Assembly: GCA_029379385.1 (NCBI GenBank)
Contig: CM055613.1
Coordinates: forward strand, 20,788,001-20,852,000
Direction of reading: 5' to 3'
DNA length: 64,000 nt
DNA from: Quillaja saponaria
Lineage: Eukaryota; Streptophyta; Magnoliopsida; Fabales; Quillajaceae
Under the pieces are notes generated by a model that was not told the origin of the DNA, ran no database searches, and saw nothing but the letters and a program-made list of their open reading frames with translations. Position numbers and translations under genes: made by a program. Of this stretch, positions 35,720 to 47,209 are shown piece after piece (position 1 is the stretch's first letter; each line of letters begins with the position of its first letter).

Positions 35720-37321
35720 GTTCTATGGAGTTTTTATTAGTATGATTTCTTGTGGTAATGTTGATCTGTTTCATTTTTTGGGTTATTGAGGATATTTTGC
35801 TTTTATCATATTTAATCTTTGGGGGGTTTGTTGACGATTGTTAGAGGCTGGGGTTTCAATTTGTAGTGATATGCAAATCTAGGATGTGTTTTAGGGCCAA
35901 CAAATAACAACGGAGACTAATAAAAATAGTTTAAAGGTAACTCAATAAAAACATTAAAATTGTATACAATATGAAGGGAAAAAAAACTTTAAGTCCAACA
36001 AATAACAAAGTTGAATAATATAAATGGTCACACTAAATAATTCAAAAAATATATATATGACAACATAGTAAATTTCGTCTACAAATAACAATAGATAATA
36101 ATAAAGGCAATCCTAATAAATAACTCAAAAAATTATCTGACAGCACAATAAATTTTGTTTATTTTAAATTTCAGCATGGACTTGAAGTGTAATTCGGCCA
36201 TTCATTGACACTTATTTTTAGCTCTATTATTTTTCTTTCTTGGACCTAGGCCCATCAATATGCCTCATATATTACACAGAAACCCATTCTTTATTTTTAA
36301 CCTGAAGGTCTGAAACAAGGATGGGCCTATGTAAGACACAAAATTAGTGCTTTGGACAATTATCTTATCTTCCTCTTAGGCCCAGATTAATTTAGCAATA
36401 GAAACATTTATGAAAATTGATTTTGTAAAACGTGATATTAGGAAAATTGATTTTGACAAAAAATTTATTTTCACCAATTCAATTTGGGCTGGGGTCAGTT
36501 TCATTTGGTTTTTGAAAATAAGTATTTTGAATAATTGATTTTGTTAGTAGAGATTATGAAATAATTGGATTTTATATAATATATTTTGCATTGGTTAATT
36601 ATTTAAAAAAAGTGATTTTGAATCATAAGAATATTAAGAAAAGAAAGAATAGATTTAGGGTACTTTTTTCAAGAAATAACATAAAAATAATATTTTGTAA
36701 TTTGTTAGAAGTGTATTATTGAAAAAATATACATGAGTAGTTTCTGAAAAATGTGTTAAAAGTGCCTTGGGTGTTTGACCAAATATTTTTTTTTTAATTT
36801 TAACCAAACATGTTATTATACAAACTAAACATAATTTTCAGCTCTAAACGTCAAACATATATTCCAAGCACAAAATCGAACTAACCCTTAACCTATCTTT
36901 AATCTCTAACCCTAATAAATTTAACAAACCTAAAATAGAAAAGACCAAATTAGAAAACTAGAAATGATTGAGATTTAGATTAATCCAAGAAAACTCAAGC
37001 ATGATCTAATTTCAGTTTTAGAAGTCGTCATGAATTCCCAATGATTTGGATGAGAGAAATTAGAAATGGAAATGATAGGTTTTCACCCAATTAGCTGAAT
37101 TGAGAAATCTATCTATTTGGAAACTCCTCTGTAATTTTTCTGCTAGATAGCTCAGGTGGCCTCAAAAATAAGAGGTAAAGGTTGAAAAATTAGTTGGTGG
37201 CATCTCATTTTCTCACCAATATAGAGATGGCAATAGGTTAGGCCTAGAGACAAGCATGGCCTTATGGACACAAAATTCACTTGGATGGGTCTTACCTTCA
37301 AGCTTCCATAAATAAAATTTT
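35720..37321. other. No recognised gene; degenerate tandem repeat near 35896-36167
   Basis: AT-rich DNA without a credible reading frame. Three loosely similar units starting CCAACAAATAACAA (35897, 35994) and CTACAAATAACAA (36079), 84-97 bases apart, form a degenerate tandem array. The rest holds nothing recognisable. Confidence 0.5.
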
Positions 37322-38528
37322 GGCTTAATTATACTTTTACTCTCTATAATTTAAATTTGAAACATGTGACATATATAAAATATATATAAAATTAAAATAA
37401 AAAAGTAAAACTAAATAACTTTTTTCTCTCTTCCTCATCACCACCATCATGGGATTTAATTATATCCCAATATGAAGAACTCAACAAACTCTATGATTTT
37501 ACCAAATTTGTCTAGGTTAATGATTTTGACCATGTGCAATTGCATTGCATATGGTCTAATAGACAATTTGCTACTTACACCCACTGTCATGCTAATTTAC
37601 ACTAACAAACTTCAGAATCATCAAACATTTAAAGGAGGTTTAATGTTTATGAAGTCTGAGAATTGAGACCAAGCTAAGACACAATTATTTTGGTGTCAAT
37701 TTACAAATTTGAAATTCTTTGCATCTTAAATAGAGTCCTCATTCTATAATGCCTTGCAACAATATTCAACTAGGATGCAAGTCCTTTTGTTTGTACCAAG
37801 ATTTGGACTTTGTAGATCATTAGAGGATTCGGGGGAAGTGGATCTAGATCTCAGTAATTAGAAGGCTCGTTCGATCTTGTTAATCTCTACAAAACTCAAA
37901 CCCTTAATTCATCCTCCAAATTTGAAACTTACATTTTCATAGATTGGTAGCATATAAATATAAATTGTATAGCTTAACTATATAAAACTTAAGGAAATGA
38001 CTCTAAAAGCTAAGGAGTTTAGGTGATAACTCAATAGAAGCTGTGGTACTAACTAGACTAAGAAGTAGTAATAGGATATTAAAAATGAAAATATTGAGCT
38101 CGCCTATCATTCTAATACCACCTACACAATCAGATTCTACTTTGATTATTGAATCTTGAGCAAGTGAAAGTTGAGGAAACGGAGAAAACCTTGGATGAAA
38201 GTGAATTTGCAAAGGTTTGGTTAGGGAGGAACGATAGTGGTGATAAGAAAAAGAGAGAATTATTCTTTTTATTTTGTTTTAATATATTTATAAATTTATA
38301 TATTTAACATTATTTTTTATTTGTTTTTAAAAAAATGTGTTTTTAATCAAAATATTTATATATACCTGGTGGCTATTTTTTATTGACTACTTATACTAGA
38401 CTTACTTGAATGACACTTTGGCGGGATATATTTTATTGCATTAAATTAAACCTAGAGGATTCAATTATGAACTATAAAGATGAAAGTGAAGTTAAATTTT
38501 AATTATAAGACTAAAAGTGGAATTAAGT
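37322..38528. mobile_element. Candidate 1.2-kb TIR element upstream of DCAF13
   Basis: The left end GCTTAATTATACTTTTACTC and the reverse complement of the right end ACTTAATTCCACTTTTAGTC are imperfect inverted copies over about 30 bases. Termini of the CACTTTTAGTCC type are common in plant MITEs and MULEs. No target duplication was found and no transposase is seen. It ends about 500 bases before the DCAF13 start codon, so it could supply promoter sequence. Confidence 0.42.
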
Positions 38529-38539
38529 AGTAAGACCGA

Positions 38540-39032
38540 TATGCCCGTTACCATAAATGTCAAAATACTCAAGCCCCTCTCAAACCCACCCACCCTCCCT
38601 CGACCGCTGTTTTCTGAACCCACCGGCGTGACGAAGGTATAGAAATCTTTGCCCTCCTCCATTGTAACCAGGGTAAGGTACTGAAGAAGCAGGTTGGAGC
38701 AGTTGCATATATATATAGAGTGCAGCTCGGAGACACAGAAGGTAACATATAAAGAGAAAATTTGAAGAGTATATGTTTGGCTATGTTCACATATGTGCAA
38801 TTTCCTTTTTTATACACTTTGCCAATGCTTATGAACTGATTTTCTCCTTGGTTTCTCAAAACTCTGTCTTTCACCATCCTTGTTCTCTTTCATCTTATAG
38901 CTGTTTTCTCCATCTTTCTCTCTCAGCAGCCAGCAGAGGTTTTTCAATTCTTGTTCGCCTTGTAGGGTTTTACTCTGAACAGTGCCAGCTGACCTGAAAA
39001 GCTTCATCTCTGCAGACTGACATCAAATTACG
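38540..39032 (+). promoter_or_regulatory. Presumed promoter and 5' leader of the DCAF13 copy
   Basis: Local GC content rises sharply (CCCACCCACCCTCCCTCG near 38582), followed by a CATATATATATAGAG segment at 38705-38719 that could serve as TATA box. A pyrimidine-rich stretch (TCTTTCTCTCTC near 38914-38925) lies before the ATG. Overlapping ORFs here are not conserved in any way that could be recognised. Transcription start is not determined by the sequence. Confidence 0.4.
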
Positions 39033-41586
39033 ATGAAAGTTAAAGTTATATCACGCTCCACTGATGAATTCACTCGTGAACGAAGCCAAGATCTCCAGGT
39101 AATACCTACTGTGTCCCTTTCCCTTTTTTTCCTTGGAATTCTCAACATTTGAGCTGCTCGGTTACTATGTCTCATAAATCTAAAACTTCAATTCTTTTCC
39201 TATTTGTTGTGACCATTGAATTTTACAAAGAGGGTATTCCGGAATTATGATCCCAGCATTCGTCCTCAAGAAAAGGCGGTTGAGTATGTTCGAGCTCTTA
39301 ATGCTGCTAAGTTGGATAAGGTAGAGTTACTTTAATTTAGCTGTGAATTTAGGTTATGGACGTTTTGGCTTTTTTTTAGCTCTTTGATTTATGGATGTCA
39401 TTTTGAGTATTTAGGTTTTTGCAAGACCATTTGTTGGAGCTATGGATGGGCATATAGATTCAATTTCATGTATGGCGAGGAACCAAAATCATTTGAAAGG
39501 AATATTCTCCGGTTCAATGGATGGAGGTACTTCACATTTTACTCTCGTTGTTCCTTCACGTCCTGCAATTTTTTATTATTTTTTCTCATTTCCTTGAATA
39601 ACTTGCATTCACGTGTTTTATACAAGCATAGTGCACTACATTGTTTTGTGGGTGAGATCTAAAACCAACTTGTACGATTGTTTGAGTGGTATACATTTGA
39701 TACCTACTTGGTATCATCTTGATGTTTCCATTCCATTCTTTCTCAACTAAGGCTTAGTTTGAATTTCTTGGTGTCTATTGTATGATACTTGTAAAATCCA
39801 TAGGAACTGACCACAAGATATGACCTTTTCCATTCTACTACCCTCTCTCTAGCTATATATCATCTATTGTGCTTCAGTTACTTTGTGTCCTTGTCATATT
39901 TTTACTAGCATGTCTTTTTCTGTCTATCAACATATTTTGCCTTTTCTACTTAAACTACTTTTTGTTTGCAAAGTGTATTTGTAATATTATTGTTCTGCAT
40001 AATTACACGATTGACAGTGAACCCAATTGATAGTGCATTGTCATCATCATTGTTTGAATAAGTTCAGTGTCCTAGATATTGTAAATTTCTAACAATTTCC
40101 CTTTTCTTTTTACAGATATTCGTCTATGGGACATAGCTTCAAGGTAAGCAAGTGCACTTCTGACCACGGATCCTTAATTTTGAGAGTTAATCAGCATCTT
40201 TGAGTCATTATGCTTATATTAATATACTCTTTTGTTTGGTGTTGAGCATATGGTTGTTTATGGTTTTTGTTTATGGATACAAAAAAGAAAAAAAAGAAAA
40301 AAAAAAAGAGAAAAATGAAATTCAAAGAGGCCTAAGATGTTGTTTATATTCATGTATATATGTATGTGGACAGACATAGACACATGAATATAAAAGCTCT
40401 TGTTCTTTTTACTAATCAAATTAACTTTTCTTGCATATCATTTTCATTACATATCTACTTTCATGGTTGAGCCCTCTTTTTTGTATGTATTTTCTGATAT
40501 TATATTATTCTGGTATGTAATATATTTACATAATGTACTTGTTTATTATGTGAATATATTCAATTATGCCTTCTATACTAATAGATCACAATCTTATATA
40601 CATAAGAAATATAGAATAGATTGCAGTAAGTGCTAGATTGCAAGCTTATTTTAGGTGATTTGAGGTGGGCAGAGAGACTTGGAAGTTGGACACATGGTCA
40701 ATGAATGTCCTTTTTTAATTGGTTTAGTTTATTTCTTCATTTATACCTCATATGATATTCTACTCTAGATATTATCATGACATTTGTTTTTGAAATTGAA
40801 AAAGGCAAACTGTTCATCAGTTTCCTGGACACCAAGGTGCTGTACGAGGCCTAAGCGCGTCTACAGATGGAAGCATTCTAGTATCATGTGGAACTGATTG
40901 CTCGTAAGGAACACCTTATTTTATGAAATTTAAGGAGGTTGATCCTTTTCAACTTTTAACCTGAAAAATTACTATTCAATTATTCTGCTTGGCATACTGG
41001 ACCTTTTTAATCAGTATTAGGCTCTGGAATGTTCCTGTTGCTTCTTTTGTGGAGTCATATGACGCAACCGATGATCCCATCAAGGTACTGTTGTAACTTT
41101 TCCTCATAAAATAATTGTGGTCATATGTCCTCCAATGAGTTTTATATTTGATCCTTTCTGATAACTTTACAACTGTACTTGCAGCCGGTTGCTGTCTATG
41201 TTTGGAAGAATGCCTTTTGGTAAGTTTTAAAGTGAATTAGATCAAAAAAATATTAACATTTCAAACGCACGCTAATGTGGTATTATTTAAGTTTTATGCG
41301 TTTAGAGAAGTTTTACTTATATTACAGCTGGTGAGCTTTTTGCAACAGCTGGTGCTCAAGTAGATATATGGACTCACAACAGGTATTATTGTCGAGTTCT
41401 TTATCTTTATTTTCAAATACATGATATATCTTTTTATTTAAATTTTTTTTTTTTTTATATTTTTAGTGATGATGTTCTTCCCTTTTGTAGGTCTCATCCA
41501 GTGAATAGTTTTGAATGGGGAGTGGACACAGTTATATCTGTCCGATTCAACCCTAGAGAACCAAATCTCTTGGCGTCGTCAGCTAA
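39033..41586 (+). other. DCAF13: DCAF13 exons 1-9
   Basis: Exons inferred from protein continuity and GT/AG borders: 39033-39098, 39231-39320, 39415-39526, 40116-40143, 40805-40903, 41015-41084, 41185-41219, 41328-41382 and 41491-41586. Reading phase is kept across every junction except exon 7 to 8. Exon 8 is damaged: the residues that normally separate KNAF from GELFATAGAQVDIW (a segment around DHQW) are missing, and the phase no longer fits exon 7. Confidence 0.82.
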
Positions 41587-42151
41587 GTATGTGTCAATAC
41601 TTGTAGAAAAACTACTATGTACTTTTTAAAGTGGATGAAAGAAATCATTGCGTTTTATTGTTTCTCTATCGTCCAAGTTATAAATCATTGCGTTTTATTG
41701 TTTCTCTATTGTCCAAGTTATCAACTTTGTCGAGCTTGTTGATTAGGTAATTCAGTTTATTCTCTGGTATATTTAGTATTTCATCATTGTTGCTTTAATT
41801 CTCGTTTGTTAACCACATAGTTTATGGTTATGTTTCAACATCTGCAGCCCTTCTGCCTAGCTTGATGGCTTTTGTATTGAAGTTATATTGAAATGGGAAC
41901 TTAAGAGTGCACCTGACAACTTTGAGTATCAGTAAAATAGAGCATGTTGTTTTGGTTTGTGCTTTCTAGTTTTTAGTTTAGTCCATCTTAATTTTGGTGG
42001 TAGATGGTGTGCTTCTTTTTGGCGTTAGTTCATTTTCTACACTACATTTGAAACTTCTAAACTTTTATATTATAAACTTTTACTAAAAATACCATTTAAT
42101 TATTTTATTTTAATTTCAAAAGTTCTAGATGCAGAGACCATAGTTCTATAA

Positions 42152-42650
42152 GTGTTATTAAAGGATCTAGGTGCACCTACAAAAGGGGCTTTTGGAGCCT
42201 TGGTTCTAGGCGCACTCGAGGAAAGTCTGGTGCCTTACTAAAGAAAACAACAAAAATTGCTACAAGCAAGAATTTTAGGCTTCCATCAAGTAAATCCTGG
42301 CGTCAATATATTATGAAAAAGTAAATATGAAAAAAGAAAAAAAAGTTATTGGCTAGAATTCCAAGCAAAAAAATAAAACGATTAGCTAAAGACAATAGGT
42401 TCATCATGTAGTCCACTAAGTTCAATAAGTAAAAACTAGCTCTAAATAAAAAACAATAAAATTAGTGCTTTTTCTTTCTAAATCCTAGTAGGTCCAACAA
42501 GTAGTCAACTTAGAGCCTAGGCGCGTGCCTGAGTGGACTGGGTGCGGGCTTGAGGGGGTTAGGTGTGCGCCTAAAGAGCCCAGGCTGAACCTGAGTGAAT
42601 AGCCTCGCTTGAGGGCTGGAGTCTCTTGCCTTTTGAGCCTTAATAACATA
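42152..42650. mobile_element. Candidate GGCGC-rich TIR element in DCAF13 intron 9
   Basis: The 1.7-kb intron 9 holds a block rich in CTAGGCGC/GGTGCGGG words (42170-42600) inside otherwise AT-rich DNA. TGTTATTAAAGGATC at its left and the reverse complement TGTTATTAAGGCTC at its right form short inverted ends. The exact termini and target duplication are not clear. Confidence 0.42.
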
Positions 42651-45272
42651 CTCCCCTTGACTTGTAAGTCTAATAAAACATCCCTACTTAAGAATCAGGA
42701 TGAAGGGTGACATAAAGATAATAGATCCAAAACACACTGCTGGTGTGGAGTGTGTCCGCAACCTAATAAAAAAATGAGAGATTGGAATTTTTTTTTATTT
42801 TTAAATAAACTGTCTTGTGCCTGTAATTTGTGAGTCTAGGTTACTGGCTAGGCAGTTAATTGCTTCATATATAACTCTGAGACCTCATGGGTTGGGCTGA
42901 ATTCAATGGCTTCCTAAATCATTCACTTGGGATCTCTACTATTTTGGCTAGTTTTATCAACTGATGTGTTCATCAACTCCTAAGGAAAGTTAGGGGTTAG
43001 TTGATGTTCTTATTTGACATCTAAGTCATCTTGAGGAGCTATCAGACATATCTTATATTTAATAGACAAGCTTTAAATTTTTGAGCTATTCCAACTAACT
43101 GCCTGGTGCTTTCACTAGTTAACTGACCTGTAACTGCGCTGAACATATCATGTACTTGTTTATGGCTGAAATAAGCCTGGAAGCAGACATGTTTAGTCTA
43201 TCTTATTTTGGATGCAATATTTGTTTAATTAGTATGCTTTGCACTGTCCATCTAAATATGCATTTTTTTTTCTTCTTAAATAATCATACATTTGCTTTTG
43301 TCATTTATTTTTGTAGTGACCGGAGCATAACTCTTTATGATTTACGTATGGCTTCTCCTATGAGGAAGATGATTATGATGGTACGTTGTGACATTGCATT
43401 TAAGCCTAGGAACATCTTTTAAAAATATATACATGTACTTGCTCACTCCCTGGCACTCAGCAATATTCTACTCCTGCAGAAGTTCTTCAGATTTTTTAAC
43501 TCTTAATATTCTCAATTTTAGTTATTCTACTTCTGTTAGCAAATGAGAAAACGTCAATGCATCTCTTCATGATTGTTGTGACATGTGCTTTCTTGTGACA
43601 GACAAAAACCAATTCCATTTGTTGGAACCCAATGGAGCCAATGAACTTCACCGCTGTAAGCTTATTACCTTGATTTTGAATTTGTGTCCTGACAATTTTC
43701 TTATGAGGGTTTGGTTTCAGAGAATATCCGATAGTCTGAACTTTGTTTCTAGCATCTTGGGGTATTTAATCTAATTGTCATCTGGGAAATGTTGATCAGA
43801 ATTTCATTTTTGTATTTTGGTATAATAATTCCTTATGATGCAGGCTAATGAAGATTGTAACTGCTATAGCTATGATGCTAGGAAACTGGATGAAGCCAAA
43901 TGTATACACAAAGATCATGTGTCTGCAGTGTAAGATGACTGATATGCAGACTGAAGTGTATTTTTTTATTATATTTTTTGGTTTACAGATTTAAATATCG
44001 TTTATGCAGCTAATTGTGGAAATAATCAATGTTGCAATTTCATATTTCTTTTTACAGGATGGACATTGATTACTCACCAACTGGCTGAGAATTTGTAACT
44101 GGGTCTTATAATAGAACAGTTAGTTACTTCTTAGATTTGATTCTTTTCCACTTGTAATTGTTGTTAATGTGTTACAGACAAATTATTTTTCTTTTTATAG
44201 GTGAGAATTTTCCAGTATAATGGTGGCCACAGTAGGGAGATTTGTCATACGAAGAGAATGCAAAGGTCACCTAGTTCTTAAATCATCCTAAGTTTGCCTT
44301 CAGTTTGTATTATTTCTAAATTGGTCATTTGGCTACGCCTATATGTCTTCAAAATAAACCTTCTATGTGGAATGAAATTTAGTTGGAGTTTGCACCGATT
44401 TTACATTTTATATTGTTATACATTATTTTCTTTATCTTTGTAGGGTATTCTGTGTCAAGTTCAGCTGTGATTCAAGCTATGTAATTTCAGGAAGTGATGA
44501 CACAAACTTGAGGCTTTGGAAGGCTAAAGCATCCAAGCAGCTCGGAGTTGTAAGAACTCTTAGCTTCTCTAACATTCAACCCTTGGGTCAAATCATGGAA
44601 CTTTTTTCACATAGACAGCCTCCCTTTGCATAAAGTTGATATTGAATAATTAGTATGTTTGGGAGAGTCAACTTATTAATTTGTCAATGGAGATCTGGGT
44701 GGTTGACTAGTCTTCCAATCCAATAATAATAGATGCTGGGGACTTAAATGGCTGTAGATAATACTTCAAGTGGCTGTCTTAGGGTACTTGTTAAGATGAT
44801 ATATTAATAGAAACTTTTTGGTATTAGTGGAGTGGTTGACAAGTGCACATAGGGCATTTGTTAGAAAAATACATACTTTTATTGATTCTCTTTATTAATT
44901 AATTACCATAATTTAAACCTTTGTATAAATACGGACTTGTGATGTTATTATGATACAGGTTCTCCCGAGGAAACAGAAAAAGCATGAATATCAAGAGGCT
45001 TTAAAGAGCGCTACAGGCATCTGCCTGAAGTCAAGCGGATTTTAAGGTAAGTTGTGATTGAGCAACTTCTTTAAAGCCCTGAGGAACTCCTATCGAAAAA
45101 TCTCAGATCACATATTAAAATTTGATAAATTTGCCTAGGAACTTCTATGGAGTAATGGTATTTTTCTCTCACCTTTTTCATTTTTTTTTTTGGAGTGACT
45201 GGTAATGTTTAAGCCATTCCTTGAGCAGTTGCTGGCGTTTCCAATCTTTTCCCTGGGCACATACCTATATTT

Positions 45273-45280
45273 GACATGGG
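45273..45280. repeat. Left 8-bp target duplication of the intron-16 element
   Basis: GACATGGG, identical to 46422-46429. Confidence 0.85.
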
Positions 45281-46421
45281 CTCTAAAGCACCGATACTTC
45301 ATATTAAGGGTCGTATCCGTGTCGAGTACGTATCTGACACGGATACGGCCCCGATACGCTGAGATACGTATCAAATTCGTATCCATAATTAATTTTTTTT
45401 ATTTTTTTATTTTTTAAAATTTTTTACTGCTTGACACGGCTCGGATACGGTTGGACACGGCGCCATGTTTTTGGCTGACACCAAAACATTGCATTTTGTT
45501 CATTTTTACTTCTTTTCTTCGTGAATTCCTCTCCTATGTGTCTTATGTTCTCCATTAACGATTGTCAATTCACCGGATTGGTATCGTTGAAGCAGCTTTT
45601 GATTTGCGGTTCCTAGGTTTGAAGCTTCTTCTGATTTTCAAACTGTTCTTCATATTCATTGCTATTCGAAGCTTCAAAGTTCTCAGGTTATTCATCTTCT
45701 CCATAGCCTGTGACAATCCAATTCACAACAATCACTATTGAGGCCTCCAAAGCTTCCTTCCCAGTGAGTAATTCTACACTTTTATCTCCCTCTCTCACTC
45801 CCCCTGCTTTTTGTCTAAAAAATGGTGTTATGGACTTCTCATTGGCACTGATCCAGAATCTGTGTTGTTGGCTCCGAAGCTTGCTGTTGTAAGCTCTTTT
45901 AAGGTTTATGAGAATTGATGTGCATTGTTTATTGTTTATTGTTTATTTTATTCCATATTAGCTTATGAAGTTATTCTCCTTGTGTTCTAGTCTATGTTTG
46001 TTTCCTTTGTTACTTGTGTATAAGCTTTTATGAAGTTTGCATTTGTGGGAATTTATGATGGAGTTTTGCATTGAATCCATTACTGTTGCATAAATTTTTT
46101 TGATTTTTTTTTGGATTTTCTTTTAATTTTAATTAGAGAAAAATTTAATGTAATGAATTATGTTTGTTGGACTAGTATGTTATGAATTGTACTTGTTTGA
46201 TAACTACTATATGATGAATTGGCTCAATTTATGCTTTTTTAGATAATTGTATGTTATGAATTACCACTTCATGTTATAAATTATATATATATATAATATA
46301 ATTTAAAATTATTTAATTAAACATATCCTTAACGTATTGTATCTGTGTTTAAGAAATTGGTGTATTCCCGTGTCTAATACGTATCGTATCGGATTCTCGT
46401 ATCCGTATCCATGCTTCATAG
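45281..46421. mobile_element. hAT-like non-autonomous element in the last DCAF13 intron
   Basis: 1141 bp between identical 8-bp GACATGGG copies. Starts CTCTAAAGCACCGATAC; the reverse complement of its end starts CTATGAAGCATGGATAC, imperfect inverted termini. Subterminal regions are dense in GTATCCGTGTC / CGGATACG words on both sides (45305-45460 and 46325-46410), which could fold or bind a transposase. No transposase is encoded; ORFs within it are random. The 8-bp duplication is typical of hAT. Confidence 0.85.
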
Positions 46422-46429
46422 GACATGGG
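46422..46429. repeat. Right 8-bp target duplication of the intron-16 element
   Basis: GACATGGG, identical to 45273-45280. Confidence 0.85.
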
Positions 46430-47209
46430 TATGTTGGAGGATCATAATCCATGTCCTTTTAAGGTCCCTGGTGGTGCTTGATATGTGTGGGACACTTGAA
46501 TGTTGCTGTGAAATGAAAATTCAGGGATGTTCTAACATGCTCAACTGCCTTTCTTCCATCAGCATGGTTGACTTGCACTGTCGTGTGAATGGTGCTATTA
46601 GAATTTGATATCCCAAATTCCGCACTATGTTTTCTATATAGGCATGTTTCATACCTCCAAAAGTTGGATATATATGGACACCTATTACTTGCATCATTGC
46701 CCATGGTGGGCAAAGGAAGTGCAAAGCAAAGAGGTGCTTGTCGCCTACTAGTTACCTCATACCCTCCAGAAAAGAATTTTAATTTTCATCCTGTTAACAA
46801 AGGAACAGAGGAAGGCCGTAGTTATTATGATTTAATTATTTTTCTTCAGCAGCTGGAACTTGAGATATTGACCTGCAAGTCACTTGCATGTTTTATTTAT
46901 TGTTTATTTTTTTAACGTAATCTAGAGTAGCATGTACCAGTAAATGGATGAGATATTTTGACGTGAACTATTAACTGTTTTAGATTGTTTGAACTTTGAA
47001 GTGCTTCGATTACTACATTGTTGTGTTTTTTCTTATACAGGCACAGGCACAGGCACTTGCCAAAACCGATATACACTGCTCTTAATCATAGACGCACTAT
47101 GATTGAAGCTTAGAAAAGGAGAGAAGAGAAGAGGAAAGCGCATAGTGGTCCAGGAAGTATTTCAACAAAACATTTACGTAAAAGAAGAATCATCAAAGAA
47201 GTCGAGTGA

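Larger units (their letters stand above)
39033..47209 (+). pseudogene. DCAF13: DCAF13 / SOF1 (WD40 protein), broken copy with introns
   Basis: Spliced exons encode MKVKVISRSTDEFTRERSQD at the start and LRKRRIIKEVE at the end, the two ends of the SOF1 family, with WD repeats between: DIRLWDIASR, SIRLWNVPVASF, AQVDIWTHNR, RSITLYDLRMASP, VRIFQYNGGHSRE and SGSDDTNLRLWKAKA. The basic SOF1 C-terminal domain follows. In yeast and animals SOF1/DCAF13 acts in the nucleolus in the small-subunit processome (18S rRNA maturation) and as a substrate receptor of CUL4-DDB1. Total coding length, about 448 codons, is near the family's usual 450. All intron borders look usable, but four lesions break the frame, so it is called a pseudogene. 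Sequence error is the alternative. Transcription is unknown. Confidence 0.88.
43317..47209 (+). other. DCAF13: DCAF13 exons 10-17
   Basis: Exons: 43317-43380, 43602-43655, 43844-43929, 44058-44118, 44201-44265, 44444-44549, 44959-45046 and 47041-47209. Lesions: TGA at 44086-44088 in DYSPTG*EFVTG where the family has Arg; a single-base deletion near 45009 in exon 16 (HEYQEALKS then out of frame; the +1 frame restores YRHLPEVKRIL); and TAG at 47111-47113 in MIEA*KRREEKRKAHS. Exon 17 also has CACAGG once more than expected at its start, adding two residues. The final stop is TGA at 47207-47209. Confidence 0.85.

Noticed and set aside
38492..39007. Minus-strand ORFs of up to 102 codons upstream of DCAF13
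   Set aside because: Three frames are open at once in a GC-richer leader region and none resembles a protein; more likely chance.
45135..45417. Arg/Tyr-rich ORFs on both strands (RYVLDTDTTL-like)
   Set aside because: They arise from GTATCCG/CGGATAC repeats at the end of the hAT-like element.
46411..46915. Overlapping ORFs in the last DCAF13 intron
   Set aside because: No recognised similarity; they straddle the element end and intron sequence and overlap each other on opposite strands.
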